This document shows positions 15,992-24,311 of a DNA stretch of 64,000 nt, piece by piece. Under the pieces are notes generated by a model. That model ran no database searches. It was not told the origin of the DNA and was given only the letters and a program-made list of their open reading frames with translations. Each line of letters starts with the position of its first letter. The stretch's first letter is position 1. Source of the stretch: Phycisphaerales bacterium (GTDB lineage: Bacteria; Planctomycetota; Phycisphaerae; Phycisphaerales; UBA1924); the NCBI GenBank assembly GCA_028284805.1, contig JANQQZ010000151.1, positions 1 through 64,000 of the forward strand, given 5' to 3'. The position numbers and the translations under genes were made by a program.

Positions 15992-17645
15992 CGTGGGCCT
16001 CACGGTGGTGGTGGTTGCCGGCTTGGTTCCCGGGGCTGGGGACCCAGTGGAACTCGGGCGGCAGGTCGAAGGTCTCCTCGAACAGGTCGGCTCGGCGCTG
16101 CGCACCCCAGAGGCAGACCGCTGGCTCCTTCGGCGCGATGCACTCGAAGCGCAGGCGGTCGGTCGCGGGGACGATGCGGATCTCGTGGACATCGCGCGCG
16201 TGGGTGCGGTTGAGCCCGTCGGCGAGTCGGAGGATCGCCGCGAGCCGGCGGACACGGTCGCGATCGTCCGGATCGAGCGCGGCGAACTCTTCGTGCGAGA
16301 GCGTGGGCTTCGCCTTGCGGTGGTAGCGAGCGACGGTCGCGATGACCCGACGCTCCTGGGCATCCATCCCGGTCAGGTCGGCGTGCAGGATCAGGTGGTA
16401 GCTGTGCTTGTGGTGCTTGGAGTAGTTCACGACGTAGCCCACGTCGCGCAGGATCGCTGCCTGCTCGAGCAGAAGCCGGTCCGCGGGGGTCGCCTGGAAC
16501 AGCATGAGCTTGCCGAGCTGATCGTAAATGGATGTTGCCAGGGCGGCGGTGTGGCGGGCGTCGTCCTCGTCGATGCCGCAGCGGGCGGCGAACTCGATCG
16601 CTGAGCCCGAGGCGTCGATGGTCTGGCCCGGACCCGTGTACTCCGCACCCTTGAGCCCGATCGCATCGATCATCTCGAGGATCACGCCATCGCGGATGCC
16701 GCGGTCGTGTACACGGAGGCGGTTGACGCCGAGCCGCTTCATGAGCCGGTCGATGACGACCAGCCCGGGAACGATGATGTCGGCGCGGTCGGAGCCGAGC
16801 CCGGGGATCATGGTCCGGCGCTCGACCGGCATCCTGCGGATGGCCTCGGTGAAGTGGCGGATCTCGTCTCGCTGGATCTCGTGCCCTCGCAGCGCGCCGG
16901 GCAGGAGATCAGCGCGGCCCGTGACAGCGGCCTCGTGCATGCTCATCGCGGCCAGCGTCGTGAACGTCCCGCCGGTCCCGATGAGGATCTGGGGGGCGTT
17001 GGCCGGGCGTTGGACGTGCTCGCGGACCACGCTGCGGACGTAGCGCCGGACGGCCTCGAGCTGGTCGCCTGCGGGATCGTCGCACGACCCGAACCGCTCG
17101 CGCAGGCGGACCGCGCCAAGCGGCAGGGTGTACACATGCTCGATCAGCCCCTGGATCGAGACCACGACTTCGGTGGAGCCGCCTCCGATATCGGCGACCG
17201 CGACATCGGTCGTCGTCACGTCGAACGCCGCGGCGACCGAGCGGTACGCGAGACGGGCCTCGGTCTCGGCCTGGATCACCTCCAGCGTCTCGCCCGTCCG
17301 CTGGGCAACGAGATCGACCACGCGCTGCCCGTTTCTGGCGTCGCGCACCGCGGCGGTCGCGATCAGGCGAAGCCCGTCGACCGCGTTGCTGCGCGCGATC
17401 AGCACGAGCTTGACGATCGCCTCGACTGACTCCTCGATTGCCTCGTCCTCGAGCACGCCCTGGAAGGCGGTGCCTCGCCCGAGCCGGGTGATGATCTTCT
17501 CGTCGTCGATGATCCGGTACGTGCCCGCGCCCGCAACGTCGACGATGATCAGGCGGATGCTGTTGGTCCCGACGTCGATCGCGGCGAGACGCGCGACCCG
17601 CTCAGCGGCCCGCCGGTCAAGCGTGGGGGCGGTCGTCTGGGTCAC
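15984..17645 (-). CDS. Ppx/GppA family phosphatase with HD-like C-terminal domain
   Basis: A 553-residue protein starting at GTG 17645, whose GTGA overlaps the stop of the CHAD gene. The ASKHA phosphatase core shows AAIDVGTNSIRLIIVD, ATAAVRDARNG, IQAETEARLAY, VADIGGGSTEVVV and IGTGGTFTTLA. The C-terminal HD-like domain follows (about 320-500), ending KHHKHSYHLI and VATVARYHRK. At the usual HD position the sequence reads ILRDVGY, so the histidine is replaced by Arg. The family hydrolyses polyphosphate or pppGpp. The CHAD gene next door favours polyphosphate. Confidence 0.88.
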   Translation of the reverse strand: MTQTTAPTLDRRAAERVARLAAIDVGTNSIRLIIVDVAGAGTYRIIDDEKIITRLGRGTAFQGVLEDEAIEESVEAIVKLVLIARSNAVDGLRLIATAAVRDARNGQRVVDLVAQRTGETLEVIQAETEARLAYRSVAAAFDVTTTDVAVADIGGGSTEVVVSIQGLIEHVYTLPLGAVRLRERFGSCDDPAGDQLEAVRRYVRSVVREHVQRPANAPQILIGTGGTFTTLAAMSMHEAAVTGRADLLPGALRGHEIQRDEIRHFTEAIRRMPVERRTMIPGLGSDRADIIVPGLVVIDRLMKRLGVNRLRVHDRGIRDGVILEMIDAIGLKGAEYTGPGQTIDASGSAIEFAARCGIDEDDARHTAALATSIYDQLGKLMLFQATPADRLLLEQAAILRDVGYVVNYSKHHKHSYHLILHADLTGMDAQERRVIATVARYHRKAKPTLSHEEFAALDPDDRDRVRRLAAILRLADGLNRTHARDVHEIRIVPATDRLRFECIAPKEPAVCLWGAQRRADLFEETFDLPPEFHWVPSPGNQAGNHHHREAHDD

Positions 17646-18631
17646 GCCGACTCACTCCGGAGAGGGTCCTCGGTCAGACGCAGCCCGGGCTTCGGGCTGA
17701 GCGACGCGAGCACGGAGGCGATCTCCCCGACTCGGTCGCGCCGGTGCCGTCCAAACGCGACCGCCCTGCGGTCGCGCTCGGACGATGCCGCAAGGAGCAG
17801 CCGGTCCACACCCAGCCGCAGGGCGTCGCCCCCGGGCAGATCGGCGACATCGGCGTGGAACGAGGCGAGCTCCCCCGCGAGTTCCGCGAGATCGTTGATG
17901 CTGCCCAGCTCGTCCTGCAGGGGCGTGACGGCGTGGATGAGCGCTGCCGCTTCCGATTCGCCAACCACCGGCGCCGTTGCTTCGGCGGCGTAGCGGAGAC
18001 GTTTGGCGCGGAGACGCAGATCATGCAGCGCCTCGAAGTCGAGCGTGGGCACCGACGCGATCGCGGTGAAGGCGGCCCCGGCTTCGCGGAGCAGAGTCAT
18101 CGCGAGCGTTTCGGACGTGACATGCTCGTCGCGGCGCAGCGTGAGGGCGTCGAGGGTCGTGCTGGAACGGTCGGAGGCGACGACCTCGACGAACCGGCGG
18201 AGGGCGGCCGCCCGCTGGGCGCCGAGCCTGCCTATGAGCGCGATCGAGGCGTGGGCGACGTCGTGCCCGTCGGCACCCTCGGCGACCGAGGCGGTCTCCT
18301 GGAGGCGCGCGATGAAGACATCGCCCCGTCGGACCTCCCCACCGCTGCGCCGGAGCCTCCGGAGTTCGCGGCGGACGCGTTTGACCGCCGGCGCGTCGGC
18401 GAGCGGGGCGACAAACCTGGCGGCGGTGTCGAGCCTCCGTGTCGCGACGCGGAGCTTGCGGATGCGTTTGCCGACCGGTTCGGCACGGGCCCGCTCGACA
18501 CATCGCGCCAGACGCTCACGGCGTTCGCCAAGCAGGTGGGAGGCAGCGTCGTGCCCGTCCGCCTCGTCGTAGGCCGCGAACCACTTGCGGCCCGGCACCT
18601 CGCCTTCGGTCGTTGGGATGCCCTCATTCAC
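17642..18631 (-). CDS. CHAD domain protein (polyphosphate-binding)
   Basis: A 329-residue helical protein, very rich in Arg and His. GTG 18631 overlaps the stop of the upstream kinase gene (GTGA), and its own stop overlaps the Ppx start. CHAD hallmarks are the two repeats: KRIRKLRVATRRLDTAARF with VKRVRRELRRLRRSGGEVRRGDVF, and FEALHDLRLRAKRLRYAAEAT with LQDELGSINDLAEL. CHAD domains bind polyphosphate on a basic groove. The position between a kinase and Ppx suggests it tethers or targets polyphosphate for the neighbouring enzymes. Confidence 0.88.
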   Translation of the reverse strand: MNEGIPTTEGEVPGRKWFAAYDEADGHDAASHLLGERRERLARCVERARAEPVGKRIRKLRVATRRLDTAARFVAPLADAPAVKRVRRELRRLRRSGGEVRRGDVFIARLQETASVAEGADGHDVAHASIALIGRLGAQRAAALRRFVEVVASDRSSTTLDALTLRRDEHVTSETLAMTLLREAGAAFTAIASVPTLDFEALHDLRLRAKRLRYAAEATAPVVGESEAAALIHAVTPLQDELGSINDLAELAGELASFHADVADLPGGDALRLGVDRLLLAASSERDRRAVAFGRHRRDRVGEIASVLASLSPKPGLRLTEDPLRSESA

Positions 18632-19383
18632 CGCGGGCTCACTCCGGATTCGGTGAGGATCCGCTTCACGGCATCGAGGATGTCCGGGAAGACCTCGCCT
18701 ATGTCGCGGTTCGCGTCGATGCGGATGAAGTCGTGCTGCTGCGCCAGATCGTCGAAGACGCCCAGCAGGCGGCGCTGGTAAGTCATGAAAGCCTGGTAGA
18801 CGTCGCGTTCCTCCTGGAAGTCGAGGCCCGACTCCCAGTAGTCGAACCCGCCTGCTGCGAGCACACGGGGGACCAGGCTCTCGACGTTGACGTCGAGGTA
18901 GATCACGGCGTCCGGCTCGGGGGCGAATCGGTAGGCGTCGGCGATCCATGCGGGATCCGAGCCCCGGACGATGGAGCGAGCCATGGTCGCGTAGACGTAG
19001 CGGTCGGTCAGCACGACAAAGCCGGCGCGGAGGGCAGGGAGGATGTGGGTCTCGAGCCGGTCGGCGAAGTCGACGGCGTAGAAGAGGTCCATGGTCCGCG
19101 GGCCGAGCGATCGCCCGCTCTTGGCCTTGGCGAGCCCCTCGGAGGCGAGCTGTGACTTGGTGAGCGCGGAGGTCGTGACGCCGAAGCCGGCGTTTTCCAG
19201 CCACTCGCGGAGCAGGGCGACGTGTGTGGACCGCCCGACGCTGTCGGTGCCCTCGAGCGCGATCAGCGCGCCGGGGTACTTGGAGATGTCGACGGCCTCG
19301 CTCCCCGCAAGCGGGTAGTCCTTCGTCTGACGTATACCACGGAACCCCGGCTCCTCGGCGGGAGTGGCCTGGACATGGGTCAT
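18628..19383 (-). CDS. Thymidylate-kinase-like P-loop protein (copy 2, Walker A Lys to Arg)
   Basis: A 251-residue paralogue of copy 1. ATG 19383 follows AGGAGG; ATG 19410 would add nine residues but lacks such a site. Shared blocks are YPGALIALEG, FYAVDFADRLETHILPALRAG, DRYVYATMARSIVRGSDPAWI, FAPEPDAVIYLDV and YWESGLDF. Its P-loop reads GTDSVGRST, so the Walker A lysine is Arg51 (codon CGG). It has about 38 extra N-terminal residues. It may be a regulatory or substrate-binding partner of copy 1, or use an altered phosphate donor. It is first gene of the operon. Confidence 0.72.
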   Translation of the reverse strand: MTHVQATPAEEPGFRGIRQTKDYPLAGSEAVDISKYPGALIALEGTDSVGRSTHVALLREWLENAGFGVTTSALTKSQLASEGLAKAKSGRSLGPRTMDLFYAVDFADRLETHILPALRAGFVVLTDRYVYATMARSIVRGSDPAWIADAYRFAPEPDAVIYLDVNVESLVPRVLAAGGFDYWESGLDFQEERDVYQAFMTYQRRLLGVFDDLAQQHDFIRIDANRDIGEVFPDILDAVKRILTESGVSPR

Positions 19384-19451
19384 GGGGGCGTCGCCTCCTT
19401 GCTCGTTCATTGTAGCGTCAAGCGATGTGTGGCCGGTGGCTAGGATCGGCG

Positions 19452-21401
19452 ATGCGTGTGATCGTATTGCTGCTGATGTTCGTGCTCTGGGCACCCGGGG
19501 TGCTCGGGCAGCCCGAGGCCGCGCTCACGGGCGAATCTGCGGCACCCGCTGAACCGCTTGTCGAGCCAACCGCTCCCGAGTATCTGCTGAGCCCCCGCGA
19601 CACGATGCGGTCGTTCATCGCGAGCATGGAGGCGGTGCTGGGCGCTGAGTCGCCGACGTATGTGCTCCGCCCCGGGCAGGATCCGGACTCGGTGCTGCGC
19701 GAGACGCTGGGCATCGAGCCCGGGCTGGATACCAAGAGCGTGCGTGAGGTGGGCATCCGGCTCTATGCGGTGCTGCACCGGATCGAGAGCTTCTCGGACG
19801 ATCTATCGGCCTTCGACTCGCTCGAGAGACTGCGTGACGAGGAGGTCCAGTTTGGCACGACCACGACCAGACGCCAGATCTGGCCCTGGCCCGAGCTCGG
19901 CGATCGCAACGAGGAACTGGTTCGTCGCATCACGCTGATCGAGCGCGCAACAACGCGAGCCGGGATCGAACCCGAGATCGTGCTGGTGGAATCTGCGCAG
20001 GACGGTCGGTGGATCTTCTCGGCGCAGACGATCGGCGGGATCGACGAGTTCTACGACGCCGTGCGCACACTGCCTCAGCCGTTCGGCGTGAAGACCGATG
20101 CTGCGACGATCTCGATCTGGATCGAGAACTTCATGCCCGAGTGGGCGCTGCGCCAGGACTTCACGCTGCGCAATTGGCAGTGGATCGGTCTCGGGGTCGT
20201 GATCTTCGCGGGTTTCGTGGTCGACCTGATCTCGCGGTCGGTGCTGCTGGTGTTCTGGAGACGGGTGCGGAAGCGGTCGGACCCCGCGCCCGATCTGAGC
20301 GTGGGCAAGCGCGGCGTCAGACCCTTCGGGTTGCTTCTGGGCGCGACGGTCTGGTACTGGGGTGTCGCGGCGCTCGGGCTGCCGATTGTGTGGGCGACGG
20401 TGCTCCAGGTCGCGGCGCGCGCGGTGCTCACGCTCGCGGGCGTGCTCGCGGCGTGGCGTCTGACCGACATGCTGGGGGTGCTGATCCTCAGCCAGACGAA
20501 AAAGACAAGCAGCCAGATCGACGACCTGCTCGTGCCTCTGGCGAGGAAGACGCTCAAGATCCTTGTCGTGATCTTCGGCGTGATGTGGATCGCCAAGAGC
20601 CTGAACCTGAACATCGCGCCGGTGCTCGCGGGCCTGGGCGTGGGCGGCCTGGCGTTCGCGTTCGCAGCAAAGGACACGATCGAGAACCTGTTCGGGTCGG
20701 TCGCGGTGATTCTGGATCGGCCCTTCCAGGTCGGTGATTGGGTCTATGTGGACGGCACGGAGGGCACCGTCGAGGAGCTCGGGCTGCGCTCGACGCGGAT
20801 CCGGACGTTCTACAACTCGCAGGTCACGGTGCCGAACGCGGCGCTCGTGCGCGCGGTGGTCGACAACTACGGGCGACGACGGTTCCGTCGGTACAAGACC
20901 ACCCTGAACGTGACGTACGACACGCCGCCAGACTCGATCGAGGCGTTCTGCGAGGGCATCCGCGAGCTGATCCGGGTGCACCCGTACACGCGGACGGACC
21001 AGTACCACGTCTGGATGAACGATTTCGGGGCGCACAGCCTGGACATCCTCGTGTACATGTTCTTTGAGTGTCCGGACTGGGCGACCGAGCTCCGTGAGCG
21101 GCACCGGTTCATCCTCGACATCGTGCGCCTGGCAAACAAGCTGGGCGTCGAGTTTGCGTTCCCGACGCAGACGCTTCACCTGATGCAGGCGGGCGAGGCA
21201 CCGGGATCCGATTTGATCGGCGATCTCGCGATCGACACCGAGCGTCGGGCCCGCAAGACCGGACTGAAGGCGGCGCAGGCGATGACCAAGGACGCGGTCT
21301 GGCGCGACGTGAAGCCGGCGCCCGTTGCCTTCCACGCCGATCCGAAGTCGAACACCGACGACCTGGCCGAGGACGGGGATGAGGGTGACGGCGGGCGCTG
21401 A
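19452..21401 (+). CDS. MscS-family mechanosensitive channel with large N-terminal domain
   Basis: A 649-residue protein from ATG 19452. A signal peptide (MRVIVLLLMFVLWAPGVLGQ) precedes about 200 residues of periplasmic domain. Five hydrophobic segments follow between about 245 and 400. The MscS pore helix and beta domain are clear: APVLAGLGVGGLAFAFAAKDTIENLFGS, then DRPFQVGDWVYVDGTEGTVEELGLRSTRIRT and VPNAALV. The cytoplasmic alpha/beta domain follows, ending with FPTQTLHL and a charged tail. It should act as an osmotic safety valve. It diverges from the kinase-CHAD-ppx operon across 68 bases. Confidence 0.9.
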   Translation: MRVIVLLLMFVLWAPGVLGQPEAALTGESAAPAEPLVEPTAPEYLLSPRDTMRSFIASMEAVLGAESPTYVLRPGQDPDSVLRETLGIEPGLDTKSVREVGIRLYAVLHRIESFSDDLSAFDSLERLRDEEVQFGTTTTRRQIWPWPELGDRNEELVRRITLIERATTRAGIEPEIVLVESAQDGRWIFSAQTIGGIDEFYDAVRTLPQPFGVKTDAATISIWIENFMPEWALRQDFTLRNWQWIGLGVVIFAGFVVDLISRSVLLVFWRRVRKRSDPAPDLSVGKRGVRPFGLLLGATVWYWGVAALGLPIVWATVLQVAARAVLTLAGVLAAWRLTDMLGVLILSQTKKTSSQIDDLLVPLARKTLKILVVIFGVMWIAKSLNLNIAPVLAGLGVGGLAFAFAAKDTIENLFGSVAVILDRPFQVGDWVYVDGTEGTVEELGLRSTRIRTFYNSQVTVPNAALVRAVVDNYGRRRFRRYKTTLNVTYDTPPDSIEAFCEGIRELIRVHPYTRTDQYHVWMNDFGAHSLDILVYMFFECPDWATELRERHRFILDIVRLANKLGVEFAFPTQTLHLMQAGEAPGSDLIGDLAIDTERRARKTGLKAAQAMTKDAVWRDVKPAPVAFHADPKSNTDDLAEDGDEGDGGR

Positions 21402-21407
21402 TCCGGC

Positions 21408-22337
21408 TCAGGCGTTTGCCGCGAACATCGCCTCGACAAAGGTCTCCGGGTCAAAGGGTTCGACGTCGTCGGGCGTCTCACCCAGGCCCACGAACTTCAC
21501 GGGGATGTCGGTCTGATCGCGGACGGCCACGGCCATGCCGCCGCGGGCGGTGCCGTCGAGCTTGGCGAGGAAGATGCCCGTGACTCCTGCGGCCTCGGCG
21601 AAGCCCTCGGCCTGGCGGAGCGCGTTCTGGCCCGCGGTCGCGTCGAGGACCAGGAGCACCTCGTGCGGCGCACCGGGGATCTGCTTCTCGGCGACGCGTC
21701 GGATCTTGCTGAGTTGGTCCATCAGGCCGGCCTGTGTCTGGAGGCGCCCCGCGGTGTCGAGGATGATGACGTCGGCGTTGCGGGCGATCCCGGCTGCGCA
21801 GGCGTCGAACGCGACGGCGGCGGGGTCGCCCCCCTGCTGCCCCTTGATCACGTCGACGCCCAGGCGGTCGCCCCAGATCTCGAGCTGACGGACGGCTCCG
21901 GCGCGGAAGGTGTCACACGCGCCGAGGAGGACGGACTTGCCGTCGTCGGTGAGCTTTTTGCAGAGCTTGGAGATGCTCGTGGTCTTGCCAGCGCCGTTGA
22001 CGCCCGTGACGAGGATGACGGTGGGCCCTGCCTCGGCGAGCTTGAGCTCGCGGTCTTCGGGGGGCCACATCGCCTTCAACTCACGCTTGAGGTAGGCGAG
22101 CACGTCCTCACCCTTCTCGAGCGTGCCGGCTTTGTAGTCAGCGCGGATGCCCTCGATCAGGCGCCGCGTTGCGGTGACACCGACATCAGCGCGGATCAGG
22201 CGCGCCTCGATCTCGTCGATGAGTTGCTCGTCGAGCTTCCGGCCCGTGAGCATCGAGACGAGCCCGCCGAAGACGGTCTCGCGTGTCTTGGCGAGGCCCT
22301 TGGAGAGCTTCTGGGCGATGGACTTGAAGAACGCCAT
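21408..22337 (-). CDS. ftsY: Signal recognition particle receptor FtsY
   Basis: A 309-residue GTPase of co-translational membrane targeting. The N domain (about 1-85) precedes the G domain: G1 VTGVNGAGKTTS, DTFRAGAVRQLEIW, G3 ILDTAGRLQTQ, DATAGQN, G4 LAKLDGTARGG and closing GLGETPDDVEPFDPETFVEA. It lacks the acidic A domain of the E. coli protein. It is last in the ribH-nusB-ftsY operon, 3 bases after nusB. The 3' end lies 6 bases from the convergent MscS gene. Confidence 0.96.
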   Translation of the reverse strand: MAFFKSIAQKLSKGLAKTRETVFGGLVSMLTGRKLDEQLIDEIEARLIRADVGVTATRRLIEGIRADYKAGTLEKGEDVLAYLKRELKAMWPPEDRELKLAEAGPTVILVTGVNGAGKTTSISKLCKKLTDDGKSVLLGACDTFRAGAVRQLEIWGDRLGVDVIKGQQGGDPAAVAFDACAAGIARNADVIILDTAGRLQTQAGLMDQLSKIRRVAEKQIPGAPHEVLLVLDATAGQNALRQAEGFAEAAGVTGIFLAKLDGTARGGMAVAVRDQTDIPVKFVGLGETPDDVEPFDPETFVEAMFAANA

Positions 22338-22340
22338 GGT

Positions 22341-22772
22341 CTAGTCGGTCTCGCTCGGTGCCGCGGGAGCCGGCAGCCTCTTGAGGAGCTTGTCGAGGAT
22401 CGCGTTCACGAACGCGGGCGATCGCTCGGTGCTGAATTCTCTCGCGAGCTTGACCGCCTCGGAGACGGCGACTTTGGGGGGTGTCAGACCCGTGGTCATC
22501 TCGTGATGGGCCAGACGGAGGATGTTGCGATCGACGGCGGGCTGGCGGTGCGCGGGCCACTCGGGCGCGAGCTCGGCGACCACCGCATCGGCGGCGGCTC
22601 GTGCGTGGTACGCGTCGGAGGCGAGTGCCGCGGCGCGTTCACGCTCGCCTGCCGAGAGCGACTTCTCGTCAGCGACCGGGCCCACGAGGGCGTTTGCGTC
22701 GGGCTCACCGGTCAGGTCCATTTGGAAGAGCACCTGGAAGGCGACACGTCGGATGGTGCGGGGCTCGGCCAT
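22341..22772 (-). CDS. nusB: Transcription antitermination factor NusB
   Basis: A 143-residue helical RNA-binding protein, the normal NusB length. Family features are RRVAFQVLFQMDL near the N-terminus, DRNILRLAHHEM, PPKVAVSEAVKLAREFSTERSPAFVNAILDKL at the C-terminus. NusB binds boxA RNA with S10 during rRNA antitermination. Its ATG overlaps the ribH stop by one base (TGATG), and ftsY follows 3 bases later. The ribH-nusB pairing is common in bacteria. Confidence 0.93.
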   Translation of the reverse strand: MAEPRTIRRVAFQVLFQMDLTGEPDANALVGPVADEKSLSAGERERAAALASDAYHARAAADAVVAELAPEWPAHRQPAVDRNILRLAHHEMTTGLTPPKVAVSEAVKLAREFSTERSPAFVNAILDKLLKRLPAPAAPSETD

Positions 22773-23311
22773 CAGGCGGTCTTGTCCGTGCTCGGAGCAC
22801 TGATGGTTGGGCGGATTTGGTTCAGCGTGCCCGCTTCGAGTGCGTCGTCGATGGCTTCGAACGCCGCGAGCGTATCGAGCAGGGCCGCCATTGCCTCGGC
22901 CCCCTTGTTGCCCTTGGCACCGCCCGCACGCTCGTGGGCCTGCCCGGCGTTCTCGGCGGTGATCACGCCGAACGCGGCGGGCACGCCCGACTGCACGCTG
23001 ATCTCGGCCAAGGCGTGCGCGACTGCCGCGTTGATGTACTCGTCGTGGCGTGTTTCGCCCCTGACGACGCAGCCCAGGCATACAACGCCCCTGTAGGCCC
23101 CGGTCTCGGCGAGGCGGGCGGCGATCGCGGCGAGTTCGAAGGTGCCCGGGGCATCCACGACCGCGGGTGTCGGCTCGTCGTGATGCTGTGCCTCGGCGAG
23201 CGCCCCCTCGAGCAGCGCATCGGTCACGCCCCGGTTGTACCGGCTGACAACGATCGCGATCGGTCTGGGGTCGCGGGGCTGGGTCACGCCGCGATCGTAG
23301 GATGCGTCCAT
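22772..23311 (-). CDS. ribH: 6,7-dimethyl-8-ribityllumazine synthase
   Basis: Penultimate step of riboflavin synthesis. Family motifs are IAIVVSRYNRGVTDALLEGA, VDAPGTFELAAIA, LGCVVRGETRHDEYI (with the conserved His), PAAFGVITAENAGQAHERAG and NKGAEAMAALLD. ATG 23311 gives 179 aa; GTG 23287 gives 171 aa, closer to typical. With ATG 23311 the start codon overlaps that of the divergent prenyltransferase gene inside one CATG. About 25 residues follow the usual C-terminus. Confidence 0.95.
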   Translation of the reverse strand: MDASYDRGVTQPRDPRPIAIVVSRYNRGVTDALLEGALAEAQHHDEPTPAVVDAPGTFELAAIAARLAETGAYRGVVCLGCVVRGETRHDEYINAAVAHALAEISVQSGVPAAFGVITAENAGQAHERAGGAKGNKGAEAMAALLDTLAAFEAIDDALEAGTLNQIRPTISAPSTDKTA

Positions 23312-24290
23312 GCGCGTGGTCGTCCAGCGTCTGTCGTCGGTGGTCAAGCTCACCCGGGTGACGGGCGCGTTCGCCGCAGTAGCGAACGTCTGGTTCGTGG
23401 TCGTGTGGACGCGGGCCTTCGCGGAGGAGGCGGGCACGCCCGAGATCGTCGACCGGCCTCTGTGGATCCCGCTCGCCGGAGCGGCGGTGACTGCCCTCGG
23501 GCTGTTCGCCTTCGGCGCGACGCTGAATGACGTGATCGACGCGAAACGCGACCGCACGCTCCGCCCCGACCGCCCTCTGGCATCGGAGCGGATCTCGATC
23601 GAGCTGGCGATGGGACTGGCGGTCGGCACGCTTCTGCTCGCGGTGCTCGGGTCGCTGGTGCTGGGCCAATACGCCACGATCCTGGCGGTGGTCGTCGCCG
23701 TCGCGATCACGGGGTACAACGTCGTTGGGCGGTTCGTGCCCGCGGTGGGTCTGCCTCTGCTGAGTGTTGTGTATGCCGGGCACATGCTGGTGCCGAATGT
23801 GCACCTGGTGTTCACGTGGCCCCTGCTGCTGGTGCTCGCGCACTCGCTGGTGATCGGGCTGGTGTCGCACGTGCTGGAACGGCGGGTGCCCAAGCTCAGC
23901 GTCCGTGCGGTCGCCTTCGCGGTCGCGGGGTGGGCGGCGTGCTCGGCGGTGCTCGTCTGGAGCGGGCCCGCCCGGGGCTCCGGGGGAGAGCTCTGGCCTG
24001 TGTGGGTGCCCATGTCGGCTGCAGTGGCGATCGCTGGGTCGATCGCGGTGCTGGTCTTCATGTGCGTGCGTCGCGTTGTTCGGCTTCGGGGCGGCCCCCG
24101 AGCGGCGGAGAAGGTGCGGCGCTACGGGACGCTCTGGCCTGCGATCTACGCGTGCGCGTGGATGATCGGCGCTGGCAAGGCGGCTGAGGCTTGGCCCCTG
24201 TTCGTGCTCGCTGTCGCGGGCGTGCTGGGGATGACGATCCTCCGCGAGGCGTACTCACTCGTGGAGGAGCCGATCGAGTTCAAGTGGTAG
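23310..24290 (+). CDS. UbiA-type prenyltransferase family membrane protein
   Basis: A 326-residue protein with eight or nine hydrophobic segments. After the second segment it carries LNDVIDAKRDRTLRPDRPLAS, the first Asp-rich motif of UbiA prenyltransferases. The second Asp-rich motif is not evident: the expected loop reads LVSHVLERRVPKLS. Loss of that motif could mean altered or lost activity, or divergence too great to align by eye. Possible roles are quinone, heme or lipid prenylation. The start codon overlaps that of divergent ribH. Confidence 0.75.
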   Translation: MRVVVQRLSSVVKLTRVTGAFAAVANVWFVVVWTRAFAEEAGTPEIVDRPLWIPLAGAAVTALGLFAFGATLNDVIDAKRDRTLRPDRPLASERISIELAMGLAVGTLLLAVLGSLVLGQYATILAVVVAVAITGYNVVGRFVPAVGLPLLSVVYAGHMLVPNVHLVFTWPLLLVLAHSLVIGLVSHVLERRVPKLSVRAVAFAVAGWAACSAVLVWSGPARGSGGELWPVWVPMSAAVAIAGSIAVLVFMCVRRVVRLRGGPRAAEKVRRYGTLWPAIYACAWMIGAGKAAEAWPLFVLAVAGVLGMTILREAYSLVEEPIEFKW

Positions 24291-24311
24291 CAACCGGCAA
24301 GAGGCCCCGGG

